Below, in pieces: positions 5,213 to 12,507 of a DNA stretch of 12,507 bases (positions are counted from its first letter, which is position 1; each line of letters opens with the position of its first letter). The stretch is from Actinomycetes bacterium (GTDB lineage: Bacteria > Actinomycetota > Acidimicrobiia > Acidimicrobiales > SZUA-35), in the NCBI GenBank assembly GCA_024227975.1, contig JAAETV010000454.1, forward strand, positions 1-12,507. The letters are read 5' to 3'. Below the pieces are notes generated by a model. The model ran no database searches. It worked only from the letters and a program-made list of their open reading frames with translations, and was not told where the DNA came from. The translations under genes were made by a program, and so were the position numbers.

Positions 5213-7204
5213 TCAGGCCAATTCGCGTCGATCGGCAAAGAGATCGAGGGCTTCGGGGTTGGCCAACGCTTCGAGGTTGCGAACCTGGCGGCCGTGCACC
5301 ACCTCGGCGACAGCCAATTCGACGATCTTGCCCGACCGGGTGCGGGGGATGTCTGCCACCTCGACTACCACCGCTGGCACATGACGAGGTGAACACTTGG
5401 CCCGTAGATCGGTCTTGATCCTGGCCACCAGGTCACCATCGAGCACACCCCCCTCAGCCAGGCGTACGAACAGCACGACCCGGGTGTCGTCGTCCCACTC
5501 CTGACCGATGGCGATGGCCTCGACGACCTCGTCGAGCTGTTCCACCACCCGGTAGATCTCGGCTGTACCGATCCTGACTCCCGAGGCATTGAGAGTGGCG
5601 TCGGAACGGCCATGGATGACCATTCCTCCATGCTCGGTCCAGGAGGCGAAGTCGCCGTGGGCCCATACTCCGTCGAAGCGCTCGAAGTATGCGGCCCGGT
5701 AACGGCTGCCATCGTCATCACCCCAGAACCCGAGGGGCATGGAGGGGAAAGGCTGGGTGCAGACCAGTTCCCCCTTGGTGTCGACGGGGGCAGGCTGGCC
5801 CCTGTCGTCGAACACATCGACCGCGACCCCGAGGGCCTTGGCTTGGATCTCACCGGCATACACGGGACGGGTTGGATCACCAATGACGAGGCAACCGCAG
5901 AGGTCGGTACCACCCGAGATCGAGGCCAGGTGGACATCAGTGGCAACGGCGTCGTAGATCCAGGCGAACCCTTCCGGGCTGAGGGGTGAACCGGTCGAAC
6001 AGATCGTCTTCAACCGGGCCAGCTCCAGCTCATCGGCTGGTCGCTGGCCCGTCTTCATGACGGCGTCGATGTACTTGGCCGATACCCCGAGCAGACTGGC
6101 ATGAGACTGGTCGGCGATATCGAACAGGGCCGTAGGGCGGGGATGGAGGGGGTTGCCGTCGTATAGAACGATAGTCGCCCCGGCTCCTAGGGCTGACACC
6201 AGCCAGTTCCACATCATCCAACCGCAGGTGGTGAAGAAGAAGACCCGGTCACCGGGGAAGATGTCACTGTGCAGGCGTTGTTCGGAGAGGTGCTTCAACA
6301 ACACCCCGGCACTCCGGTGGACGATGCATTTCGGCTTTCCCGTCGTTCCCGACGAGTAGAGGATGTAGAGGGGATGATCACCCGGCAGCTGGGCGTAGGT
6401 GGTGTCGGCCCCCATGTTGGCGGCCAGAGCCTCGGTCCATGACTGGGTGTTGGCTCCCTCGATGGTTGGGTCGGAGTCGAGATTGGCGACCACATAGGTC
6501 TTGATCAGGGTTGGCAACTGGTCCTGGATCTCGCCCAGACGGTCGAGGCAGTCGAAGCGGCGGCCCCCGTAGTAGTAGCCGTCGGCTGCGACCAGGACCT
6601 TGGGCTCGGTCTGGCCGAATCGGTCGACGACCCCATCGGGCCCGAAGTCAGCTGAGGTCGAGGTGAACACGGCTCCGATGGAGGCAGCGGCCAGGAAGGC
6701 GACCACGGTCTCGGGCATATGGGGCATCCAGGCTGCGACCCGGTCACCGGCCTCGACCCCGTCGGCCCGGAGGGCGGCGGCCATGGCCGCTACCTGTCGA
6801 CGCAGCTCAGCCCAGCTCAGGGTTCGTTCCTGGCCGTCGTCCCGGTAGAAGAGGATGGCTGGCTCATCGTCGGCACCACCGTTCCGATCGGCCAGAAGGT
6901 TCTGAGCAATGTTCAAGCGAGCCTCGGGCAAGAACCTGGTCTCGGCGAAGGTCTGGCCTGGGGCGACATCGACCGGACCGGGATCACCAATGATCTCGCA
7001 CCACTCCCACAGGGCCCGCCAGAAGAGCCCTGGTTCATCGATCGACCACCGCCACAGTTCATCGGTCGAGGTGCTGTTCGGTAGGTAGCGGCAGCGGAAC
7101 TGGTCGATGGCCGTAGAGGCGATCCGGTCCGCTGATGGGGTCCAAAGCGGAGCGGGGCTGGGCTCTGATCCCTCCCCTGGCGATGGTGAGCTCGGCTCGG
7201 TCAT
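5213..7204 (-). CDS. aacS: Acetoacetyl-CoA synthetase (acetoacetate--CoA ligase)
   Basis: This 663-residue AMP-forming ligase converts acetoacetate, ATP and CoA to acetoacetyl-CoA, AMP and PPi (EC 6.2.1.16), letting the cell use ketone bodies for lipid or storage-polymer synthesis. The N-terminal cap holds 'FWRALWEWCEIIG' (61-73), typical of the acetoacetyl/acetyl-CoA synthetase branch. The phosphate loop YSSGTTGKPK is at 283-292, and TTCGWMMWNW (325-334) is characteristic of AacS. SISGGTDL is at 428-435, HGD at 516-518, GRSDATLNASGVRIG at 532-546, and the catalytic lysine K626 sits in RTRSGKIVEL. The length equals the family norm (~650-670). The ATG at 7202-7204 has no Shine-Dalgarno, but TAGCAT lies 8 bases upstream, compatible with a leaderless transcript. 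It is divergent from the DUF4870 gene. The VOC gene lies downstream on the same strand. Confidence 0.94.
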   Translation of the reverse strand: MTEPSSPSPGEGSEPSPAPLWTPSADRIASTAIDQFRCRYLPNSTSTDELWRWSIDEPGLFWRALWEWCEIIGDPGPVDVAPGQTFAETRFLPEARLNIAQNLLADRNGGADDEPAILFYRDDGQERTLSWAELRRQVAAMAAALRADGVEAGDRVAAWMPHMPETVVAFLAAASIGAVFTSTSADFGPDGVVDRFGQTEPKVLVAADGYYYGGRRFDCLDRLGEIQDQLPTLIKTYVVANLDSDPTIEGANTQSWTEALAANMGADTTYAQLPGDHPLYILYSSGTTGKPKCIVHRSAGVLLKHLSEQRLHSDIFPGDRVFFFTTCGWMMWNWLVSALGAGATIVLYDGNPLHPRPTALFDIADQSHASLLGVSAKYIDAVMKTGQRPADELELARLKTICSTGSPLSPEGFAWIYDAVATDVHLASISGGTDLCGCLVIGDPTRPVYAGEIQAKALGVAVDVFDDRGQPAPVDTKGELVCTQPFPSMPLGFWGDDDGSRYRAAYFERFDGVWAHGDFASWTEHGGMVIHGRSDATLNASGVRIGTAEIYRVVEQLDEVVEAIAIGQEWDDDTRVVLFVRLAEGGVLDGDLVARIKTDLRAKCSPRHVPAVVVEVADIPRTRSGKIVELAVAEVVHGRQVRNLEALANPEALDLFADRRELA

Positions 7205-7212
7205 GGCCGTTG

Positions 7213-7218
7213 ATGCTA
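7213..7218 (-). promoter_or_regulatory. Candidate -10 element for a leaderless aacS transcript
   Basis: On the minus strand TAGCAT (TANNNT type) ends 8 bases before the aacS ATG, which would put transcription start at or next to the A of the codon. This agrees with the missing ribosome site. No recognisable -35 box is present, so support is modest. Confidence 0.3.
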
Positions 7219-7294
7219 CGTCCTCTCGACCCCGAAGGCCCGACCGGCGACTCCGATCTAGACTGGCTCAAGGCCCACTCGATTGGATGGCGCC

Positions 7295-7302
7295 AAGGAG
7301 GG
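7295..7302 (+). promoter_or_regulatory. Ribosome binding site fixing the DUF4870 protein start
   Basis: AAGGAGGG, close to a perfect anti-Shine-Dalgarno match, ends 6 bases before the ATG at 7309. It rules out the in-frame upstream start at 7135, whose extra residues lie antisense to the aacS N-terminus. Confidence 0.8.
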
Positions 7303-7308
7303 AAGATC

Positions 7309-7797
7309 ATGAGCGATCCGAGCCCCGAAGGGGGCCACCAGTCATTGGGCGCCGGCCACGACCCTCACCACAGGGTAGCTGCCGGCTGGTTCCCGGCCGG
7401 CAATGGGATCGTCCGCTACTGGGACGGAGCGAACTGGACCGAACACGTCGCCCCCGACCCAAACTCATCCATGGGCCGCACCAACGACGACAACACCATG
7501 GCCATCCTGTGTCACGCTGGTGGGGCCTTCTTCAGCGTTCTGGTACCCCTGATCATCTTCCTGGTCAAGCGAGACGAGTCGCCCTATGTCCGGCATCACG
7601 CCCTGGAAGCGCTGAACTTCCACGTCACGGTGTTCTTGGCCTCAATCGTGGCGGGCGTGCTGATCCTGGTCGTCATCGGGATATTCCTCTTGCTGGGCAT
7701 CATCGTCGCCTTCTATGTGCTCAGCATCGTCGCCTCGATCGCCGCATCGAGGGGGGAGTGGTACCAGTACCCGATGTCGCTCCGCCTCTTCACCTGA
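7309..7797 (+). CDS. Small membrane protein with DUF2510-like N-terminus and DUF4870 domain
   Basis: The 162-residue product has two parts. Residues 25-49 form a short tryptophan-containing module (AGWFPAGNGIVRYWDGANWTEH) of the DUF2510 type, common at the N-termini of actinobacterial membrane proteins. Residues 60-160 match the DUF4870/Tic20-like small membrane family. That part includes the conserved DDNTMAILCHAGG start (60-72), then hydrophobic segments at about 68-86, 104-125 and 126-146. A cytoplasmic loop (KRDESPYVRHHALEALNF, 87-104) carries the conserved 'HALEALNF' phrase. The protein is predicted to sit in the cytoplasmic membrane with the N-terminal module inside. Its function is unknown. 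The start is fixed by a near-perfect ribosome site. The gene stands alone on the plus strand, divergent from aacS and convergent with nagA. Confidence 0.88.
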   Translation: MSDPSPEGGHQSLGAGHDPHHRVAAGWFPAGNGIVRYWDGANWTEHVAPDPNSSMGRTNDDNTMAILCHAGGAFFSVLVPLIIFLVKRDESPYVRHHALEALNFHVTVFLASIVAGVLILVVIGIFLLLGIIVAFYVLSIVASIAASRGEWYQYPMSLRLFT

Positions 7798-7813
7798 GCC
7801 TGGGGCCAGGCTC
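7796..7813. terminator. Bidirectional terminator-like hairpin between DUF4870 gene and nagA
   Basis: GAGCCTG (7796-7802) and CAGGCTC (7807-7813) form a 7-bp perfect, GC-rich stem with a 4-base loop. It begins inside the stop codon of the DUF4870 gene and ends 2 bases before the nagA stop. Position between convergent stops supports termination for both genes. There is no T run, as is common in high-GC actinobacteria. Confidence 0.55.
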
Positions 7814-7815
7814 CT

Positions 7816-8937
7816 CTAGCGCCGGTCCCAGACCAGATCGCCGGCCACCATCGTCAGCACCACATTGGCCTCATCGTCGAGACCGACCAGGTCAGCCCGG
7901 CATCCGACCTCGATCCGCCCCCGGTCGCTGAGGCCGAGAGAACGGGCGGGTACCAGACTGGCGGCAGAGACAGCGTCAGCTAGATCGCAACCGGTGAAGC
8001 TCATCAGGTTGCGGACAGCGGCGTCGACCCCAATTGTGGACCCGGCCAGGGTGCCGTCATAAAGTCGAAGGGCACTACCGGTGGCGGAGGCGGCTGCCGT
8101 TCCCATGAAAGCGACGGCATCGCTGATGGCGATGAGGCGATGACTTGCCAGCCGCCAAGCCAGCTTCACCATGTCGGGGTCGACGTGCTCACCGTCGATG
8201 ATCATGGTGACGAAGGTGGAATCGGTCAGGAGTAGGGCGGCCGCAAGCCCGACCTCGCGGTGGTTGAGGCCCGACATGGCGTTGAACAGGTGGGTGCCGA
8301 TCGTGATCCCACTCTCGAAGCCGGCGACGGCCTGGGCTGATGTCGCCTCACTGTGGCCGCAGGCCACAACCACCCCATGCCGCTTCAGCTCAGCGATCAT
8401 GGGCAAGGCCCCGTTCAGCTCGGGGGCCAGAGTGACCAACCTCAATCCCAGGTCGGGGGTGTAGTCCGCGGGGGCAGCCCGGGGAACCGGCTGGAGCAGT
8501 TCACGGCTATGGGCCCCGTGACGCGACGGAGCCAACCATGGTCCTTCGAAGTGCCAGCCGATGGGATCGGCTCCCCGGTGGCCTTCGCTGTCGACGGGTC
8601 CGGCTTGCCAGAGGCTGAGTGCCTCTCGACGACGGCTGTAGCCATTGGTGGTCAGGGTGGGGAGAAATGAGGTGACTCCAATCTCGACCAGCCGCTCGGA
8701 CAGAGGCCAGATGGACGCCGGGTCGCGCCCTAGGTCGTGGCCCCAGCCACCATTGACCTGCAGGTCGATGTAGCCGGGTACGATCTTCAGCCCCGAGACG
8801 TCGAGTACCTCGCTCTGCCCCGTCGACTCATCGCGAATGACACCGTCGACCACGTTCAGGTCGAACTCCTGCCACCCCGTCGGGGTGAGCACGTCACCAC
8901 CACACAACAGATGAGAGCGCGCCATCAATTCCGCCAC
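7816..8937 (-). CDS. nagA: N-acetylglucosamine-6-phosphate deacetylase
   Basis: NagA removes the acetyl group from GlcNAc-6-phosphate to give glucosamine-6-phosphate (EC 3.5.1.25) in amino-sugar recycling. The 373-residue product has the amidohydrolase layout: a short beta domain, then VPGYIDLQVNGG (53-64), HFEGPWL (129-135), GHSEAT (194-199), THLFNAM (215-221), DGEHV (248-252) and ISDA (271-274). These give the expected metal ligands E131, H195 and H216, and the catalytic aspartate D273, so the enzyme looks intact. The C-terminal 'GRIEVGCRADLVGLD' (340-354) is also standard for the family. The GTG at 8935-8937 is chosen because AAGGAG (8946-8951) is 8 bases upstream; the ATG at 8923-8925 would be 20 bases away. 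It starts 17 bases after the carboxyltransferase stop, so it is last in the four-gene run. No nagB or sugar transporter is adjacent. Confidence 0.92.
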   Translation of the reverse strand: MAELMARSHLLCGGDVLTPTGWQEFDLNVVDGVIRDESTGQSEVLDVSGLKIVPGYIDLQVNGGWGHDLGRDPASIWPLSERLVEIGVTSFLPTLTTNGYSRRREALSLWQAGPVDSEGHRGADPIGWHFEGPWLAPSRHGAHSRELLQPVPRAAPADYTPDLGLRLVTLAPELNGALPMIAELKRHGVVVACGHSEATSAQAVAGFESGITIGTHLFNAMSGLNHREVGLAAALLLTDSTFVTMIIDGEHVDPDMVKLAWRLASHRLIAISDAVAFMGTAAASATGSALRLYDGTLAGSTIGVDAAVRNLMSFTGCDLADAVSAASLVPARSLGLSDRGRIEVGCRADLVGLDDEANVVLTMVAGDLVWDRR

Positions 8938-8945
8938 CCAGCGTG

Positions 8946-8951
8946 CTCCTT
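8946..8951 (-). promoter_or_regulatory. Ribosome binding site selecting the GTG start of nagA
   Basis: AAGGAG on the minus strand lies 8 bases upstream of the GTG at 8935-8937, correct spacing for that codon. It is too far (20 bases) from the internal ATG at 8923-8925. Confidence 0.65.
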
Positions 8952-8954
8952 TTC

Positions 8955-10502
8955 CTACACCGGCGTCACGCCATTGTGGCGGTCGGTGAAATGTCGTGAT
9001 TTGCTCTGAGCCAGTCCAATACGGCGGATGAGATCTTCACGAAGATCCTCGGGATGGACGACAGCTTCGAACACGAGATCGGAGGCTAGACGAAGAAGGT
9101 CGACGTCTGCTTCATACTCAGCCCGGCGTTCATTCACATAGGCCGCCCGCTCCTCGGGATCCTCGATGGCCTGGATCTTGTTGTAGAAGACGGCGTTGAC
9201 GGCGGGTTCGGGGCCCATGATGGCGATCTGAGCCGTCGGCAACACGATTGTCGCATCTGGTTCGAAGGCAGGGCCGCACATGGCATAGAGACCGGCGCCA
9301 TAGCACTTGCGGAGAACGACACAGATCTTGGGAACGGTTGCCTCCGAAACGGCGGAGATCATCTTGGCCCCATGGCGGATGATCCCCTCCCGCTCGACTT
9401 GGGTTCCGATCATGAAGCCGGGCACGTCGGCCAGGAACACGAGGGGGACGTTGAAGGCGTTGCACAGGGTAATGAATCGGGTCGCCTTGTCAGCGGTATC
9501 AGTGAACAGAACCCCGCCCTTCACAGCCGGATTGTTGGCAACGATCCCGACCGACTGGCCTTCCAAGCGAGCCAGCCCAACGACCAGTTCGGCGGCGTAC
9601 AGCGGTTTGATCTCGAAGAACGAATCAGCGTCGACCAGCCCGTTGATGACGTGGTGGACGTCGTAGCCGAGCTTGTCGTCATCGGGCACGATCCCGGTGA
9701 TGAGAGGTGTCTCCGGCGTAGCCCACTCCTCCCACGGTGGTTGGTGGTGGAAGTTGGTCGGCAGGTATGAGAGGTAGAGGCGAGCCAGGTCGATGACGGC
9801 CTCGTCGTCCGAGCCGAGATTATCGCCGACCCCGGAGACCGAGACGTGCATCTTGGCTCCGCCCATCTCGTTGAGTGAGACGACCTCGCCGATCACCTCC
9901 TCGGCCATACGGGGCGAGCCGAGGTACATCGAAGCGTTGCCGTCGACCATGAACACCACATCACAGAAGGCCGGGATGTAGGCACCGCCGGCCGCGGAGG
10001 GGCCGAACAGGCAGCACACCTGGGGTACACGACCCGAGAGCCTGACCTGGTTGTAGAAGATCCGACCCGCACCCCGGCGACCGGGAAACAGTTCGACCTG
10101 ATCGGTGATTCGCCCGCCGGCCGAGTCAACGAGCCAGGCGATCGGCAGCTCCTCCTTGAGGGCCAGTTCAGTCAGGCGGACGATCTTCTCGACCGTCCTC
10201 GCCCCCCAGGAACCGGCTTTGACCGTTGGATCGTTGGCCATGATGGCGACCGGGCGCCCGTCGACGAGGCCTCGTCCGGTGACAACACCGTCGGCCGGAA
10301 GGTCATCAGTCGGGGCGTTGGCGTTGGCCAGCAACCCGTCCTCGACAAAGCTGCCCTCGTCGATCAGGAGATCGATACGGTCGCGAACGAAGAGCTTGTT
10401 CTGGCCAGCCAGTTTCTCACCCTGGGTCGCAAGGTTCCCCTGCAACGCTCGCTGTATAGCCGTTTTGAAGTCGTCAGCGCTCACGGATGGATTCTGCCAC
10501 AT
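8955..10502 (-). CDS. Biotin-dependent acyl-CoA carboxylase, carboxyltransferase (beta) subunit
   Basis: The 515-residue product is a two-lobed crotonase-fold carboxyltransferase that moves CO2 from carboxybiotin to an acyl-CoA. The N-lobe carries DSAGGRI (126-132) and the oxyanion segment GPSAAGGAYIP (167-177). The C-lobe carries VANNPAVKGGVL (321-332), FLADVPGFMIG (356-366), and the second oxyanion segment YGAGLYAMCG (401-410), followed by PTAQIAIMGPEPAV (422-435). The C-lobe loop lies between the propionyl-CoA type (GGAYDVM) and the methylcrotonyl-CoA type (GAGNYGM), so the substrate is not assigned. No biotin carboxylase/BCCP subunit is in the window; one must be supplied from elsewhere. 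The ATG at 10500-10502 has only a distant purine run, and GTG at codon 7 is a possible alternative start. It lies 38 bases after the DsbA-like gene and 17 before nagA, in one probable operon. Confidence 0.9.
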   Translation of the reverse strand: MWQNPSVSADDFKTAIQRALQGNLATQGEKLAGQNKLFVRDRIDLLIDEGSFVEDGLLANANAPTDDLPADGVVTGRGLVDGRPVAIMANDPTVKAGSWGARTVEKIVRLTELALKEELPIAWLVDSAGGRITDQVELFPGRRGAGRIFYNQVRLSGRVPQVCCLFGPSAAGGAYIPAFCDVVFMVDGNASMYLGSPRMAEEVIGEVVSLNEMGGAKMHVSVSGVGDNLGSDDEAVIDLARLYLSYLPTNFHHQPPWEEWATPETPLITGIVPDDDKLGYDVHHVINGLVDADSFFEIKPLYAAELVVGLARLEGQSVGIVANNPAVKGGVLFTDTADKATRFITLCNAFNVPLVFLADVPGFMIGTQVEREGIIRHGAKMISAVSEATVPKICVVLRKCYGAGLYAMCGPAFEPDATIVLPTAQIAIMGPEPAVNAVFYNKIQAIEDPEERAAYVNERRAEYEADVDLLRLASDLVFEAVVHPEDLREDLIRRIGLAQSKSRHFTDRHNGVTPV

Positions 10503-10540
10503 CCAGCACCGAAGACCCCCACACCCCTCACCCGGTCATC

Positions 10541-11242
10541 TCAAACCAGCGCTCGCTCCATGACTTGAGCGATCGTGTCCGGCTGTTGAGCCCCTGGTAC
10601 TGCGACCTTGCGGTTGAAGACGAAAGTCGGAACACTTGTCAGTCCATTGCTGGCGGCGAACTCGAGCTGGTCAGCCACCTCGTCTCGGCCTCGGCCGCTA
10701 TCCAACCACTGGCGGGCATCGGCGGGATCGATGCCGACCTCAGCCGCTAGCTCGATCAACACCTCGATTTCGCCAATGGCCATACCTTCGGTGAAATAGG
10801 CAGCCAGGAACCGCTCCTTGAGCCGGGCCTGGAGATCAGGGGTGGGGACAGCCTGGGATTCGTTGGCCCCGACCTCACCAGTGGAGGGTGCCGGCTGGTG
10901 ACTGAGATGGTCGGCCAGAACCAACAAACAGTGAGCCAGCAAGGTATTGGAGCGTAGGGCGATGTCCATGTTGAACTCGATTCCCTCCCCTGCTGCTTCG
11001 TTGGTGACATGGGCCAGGATCTTGTCAGCGGCTTCCAGACCACCGAACTTGCGGGCGTATGCCTCGCGAACGGGCTGCGACTCACCGACTGGTGCCGTTG
11101 GGTCGAGCATGAAAGCCCGGTAGTGGATCTCCAGCTCCTCTTCGGGGTTTGCTGCCTTGAACTGCTCGACGGCGGACTCGAAGCGACGTTTGCCGATATA
11201 GCACCAAGGGCACACCACATCCGACCAGATCTCAACTATCAC
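10541..11242 (-). CDS. DsbA-family (FrnE-like) thiol oxidoreductase
   Basis: The 233-residue product opens with strand [10 protein letters not shown] and the active-site motif CPWC (11-14). A helical insertion domain follows (about 55-190). The closing thioredoxin-fold part has the cis-proline loop SVPTFVF (203-209; P205). This is the FrnE/cytosolic DsbA arrangement (DSBA Pfam family, which also includes 2-hydroxychromene-2-carboxylate isomerases). No signal peptide is present, so it acts in the cytosol. It probably handles thiol-disulfide exchange; the partner is unknown. Residues about 113-133 form a Pro/Ser/Glu-rich stretch that looks like a flexible insertion compared with usual members. 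The start is GTG (11240-11242), and its bases overlap the TGA of the acyl-CoA synthetase, implying translational coupling. The carboxyltransferase gene follows after 38 bases. Confidence 0.9.
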   Translation of the reverse strand: MIVEIWSDVVCPWCYIGKRRFESAVEQFKAANPEEELEIHYRAFMLDPTAPVGESQPVREAYARKFGGLEAADKILAHVTNEAAGEGIEFNMDIALRSNTLLAHCLLVLADHLSHQPAPSTGEVGANESQAVPTPDLQARLKERFLAAYFTEGMAIGEIEVLIELAAEVGIDPADARQWLDSGRGRDEVADQLEFAASNGLTSVPTFVFNRKVAVPGAQQPDTIAQVMERALV

Positions 11243-12507
11243 GCCGTCTCTATCCCGGCCGCGTCGTGGAGGTCGAAGCGCTCGATGGCGGAATCTCGCA
11301 ACTTGAACTTCTGGATCTTGCCCGTGACGGTCATGGGAAACTCATCGATCACGGCTACATAGCGGGGAATCTTGTAGTGGGCGATCTTTCCCTGGCAGAA
11401 CTCCCGGATCTCCTCGACGCTCAGCTCGACCCCGCCCTCGGTCTGAATCCAGGCCATGGTCTCCTCCCCGTACTTGGTATCGGGAACGCCGACGACCTGT
11501 ACGTCCTGAATCTGAGGGTGAGAGTAGAGGAACTCCTCGACCTCTCGGGGGTAGACGTTCTCGCCGCCCCTGATGATCATGTCCTTGGACCGGCCAACGA
11601 TGTTGACATAGCCCTCGGCGTCCATCTCGGCCAAGTCACCGGTGTGCATCCAGCCTCCGTCGTCGATGGCTTCGGTCGTGCGCTCGGGATTGTTCCAGTA
11701 GCCGATCATGACTGAGTAGCCCCGGGTGCAGAACTCCCCGGGCTGGCCCCGCTCGACAGTCTCACCCGTGTCGGGGTCCACGATCTTGATCTCAACGTGA
11801 GGGTGGACCCTCCCCACCGAGCCGACCCGCTTGTCGATCGGATCATCGGTTGCGGTCTGGGTCGAGACCGGTGAGGTCTCGGTCATCCCGTAGGCGATGG
11901 TGACCTCATCCATGTTCATCCGCTCGATGCACTGCTTCATGACCTCGACCGGGCAGGGCGAGCCGGCCATTATCCCGGTCCGCAGGGCCCCGAGGTCGTA
12001 ACTCTCGAAGTCGGCCATGGCCAGCATGGCGATGAACATCGTCGGGACACCGTAGAGGCTGGTACAGCTCTCTTCGGCCACGGCGGCCAGGGTTGCAGCG
12101 GGATCGAAGGCGTCGGCTGGCACCACGATGGTCGAGCCGTGGGTCGAGCAGCCGAGCACCCCCATCACCATGCCGAAGCAGTGGTAGAAGGGGACGGGAA
12201 CGCAGACCCGATCTTCGGGGGTGTAGCGGCAACCCTCGGCCACGAAAAAGGCGTTGTTCAAGATATTGCGGTGGCTGAGGGTGGCCCCCTTCGGGTAGCC
12301 GGTGGTGCCCGACGTGTATTGGATATTGATGGCATCGGTCGGGTCGAGCTGGCTGGTCAGAGCATCGAGCTCTTCGGCCGAGACTTGGGGGGCAGCGGTT
12401 AGCAGTTCGGTCCAATCGTCGGTGCCGATGTAGATCACCTGCTCCAGTTGGGGGAGCTCGCCACGGACCTCGTCGACCATGGCTCGGTAGTCACTCGTCT
12501 TGAAGAT
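11239..12507 (-). CDS. AMP-forming fatty-acyl-CoA synthetase, C-terminal ~420 residues (5' end off the window)
   Basis: The frame is open from the window edge (12507) to a TGA at 11239-11241, giving 422 visible residues. An ATG at 12478-12480 is internal, since the preceding codons (IFKTSDYRA) are typical ligase sequence. The fragment holds the phosphate loop [10 protein letters not shown] (about 64-73), [19 protein letters not shown], the TGD of '[12 protein letters not shown]', and the hinge [16 protein letters not shown]. The C-terminal catalytic lysine sits in [13 protein letters not shown]. It forms acyl-AMP and then acyl-CoA from a medium or long fatty acid. The layout resembles FadD35/ACSF2-type enzymes. 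It is the first visible gene of the minus-strand run, and its stop overlaps the GTG of the DsbA-like gene. The chain length of its substrate is not readable from the sequence. Confidence 0.92.
   Translation of the reverse strand: MFKTSDYRAMVDEVRGELPQLEQVIYIGTDDWTELLTAAPQVSAEELDALTSQLDPTDAINIQYTSGTTGYPKGATLSHRNILNNAFFVAEGCRYTPEDRVCVPVPFYHCFGMVMGVLGCSTHGSTIVVPADAFDPAATLAAVAEESCTSLYGVPTMFIAMLAMADFESYDLGALRTGIMAGSPCPVEVMKQCIERMNMDEVTIAYGMTETSPVSTQTATDDPIDKRVGSVGRVHPHVEIKIVDPDTGETVERGQPGEFCTRGYSVMIGYWNNPERTTEAIDDGGWMHTGDLAEMDAEGYVNIVGRSKDMIIRGGENVYPREVEEFLYSHPQIQDVQVVGVPDTKYGEETMAWIQTEGGVELSVEEIREFCQGKIAHYKIPRYVAVIDEFPMTVTGKIQKFKLRDSAIERFDLHDAAGIETA

Noticed and set aside
5146..5238. Longer start for the VOC protein (31 more residues)
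   Set aside because: It would overlap the end of aacS and include the hairpin spacer. The ATG at 5143-5145 has a proper ribosome site, and homology begins there.
7135..7308. Longer start for the DUF4870 protein
   Set aside because: The upstream codons are antisense to the aacS N-terminus, and the near-perfect ribosome site points to 7309.
7107..7931. 274-codon open frame on the plus strand over the aacS start, DUF4870 gene and nagA end
   Set aside because: The product is Arg/Pro-rich and runs through three real genes and a terminator-like hairpin, as expected of a high-GC shadow frame.
11266..11715. 149-codon open frame antisense to the acyl-CoA synthetase C-terminus
   Set aside because: Its smooth, Leu/Asp/Val-rich composition is the mirror of the conserved ligase domain. 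No ribosome site was recognised.
1..12507. Mobile element, CRISPR array, tRNA/rRNA or defence system
   Set aside because: I saw no transposase or integrase, no regularly spaced direct repeats, no tRNA-like cloverleaf and no defence-domain protein. Every sizeable gene fits a metabolic, glycan or membrane family.

Overview
This window looks like ordinary chromosome from a high-GC, free-living bacterium, most likely an actinobacterium. The evidence is an F420-type luciferase-like oxidoreductase, a two-domain VOC protein resembling mycobacterial TB27.3/CFP-30B, a small membrane protein with an N-terminal DUF2510-type segment, and GTG starts. Acidimicrobiia (Ilumatobacter-like) would fit, but that is inference. 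No tRNA, rRNA, CRISPR array, insertion sequence, integrase or phage gene was recognised. Coding density is high, and the longest gap is about 197 bases.

Layout, left to right. Bases 1-378 (+) hold the C-terminal part of a MaoC/hotdog acyl dehydratase-like protein. It converges on a compact homoserine kinase (thrB, 414-1229, -). A divergent gap leads to an F420-dependent LLM-class oxidoreductase (1427-2458, +). Next comes a two-gene unit on the same strand: a TylF-like SAM O-methyltransferase (2528-3364) and a family 2 glycosyltransferase (3388-4329), suggesting assembly and O-methylation of a glycan or glycolipid. This converges on a minus-strand pair: acetoacetyl-CoA synthetase (aacS, 5213-7204), then a tandem VOC protein (4375-5145), with a strong inverted repeat between them. 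A DUF2510/DUF4870 membrane protein (7309-7797, +) is divergent from aacS.

The right third is a tightly packed minus-strand run, transcribed leftward: AMP-forming fatty-acyl-CoA synthetase (cut by the window edge, 11239-12507), FrnE-like DsbA-family oxidoreductase (start overlapping the ligase stop), biotin-dependent acyl-CoA carboxylase carboxyltransferase subunit (8955-10502), and N-acetylglucosamine-6-phosphate deacetylase (nagA, 7816-8937). A GC-rich hairpin separates nagA from the convergent DUF4870 gene.

The overall theme is acyl-CoA and ketone-body metabolism: two CoA ligases, a carboxyltransferase and a MaoC protein. A small glycan-modification unit and an out-of-context nagA are added to this. 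I do not see a convincing new defence, mobile or signalling system. The points most worth a second look are the shortened homoserine kinase with an altered ATP loop, the TylF/GT2 pair with a likely near-leaderless promoter, the nagA-containing lipid operon, and the structured aacS-VOC spacer.
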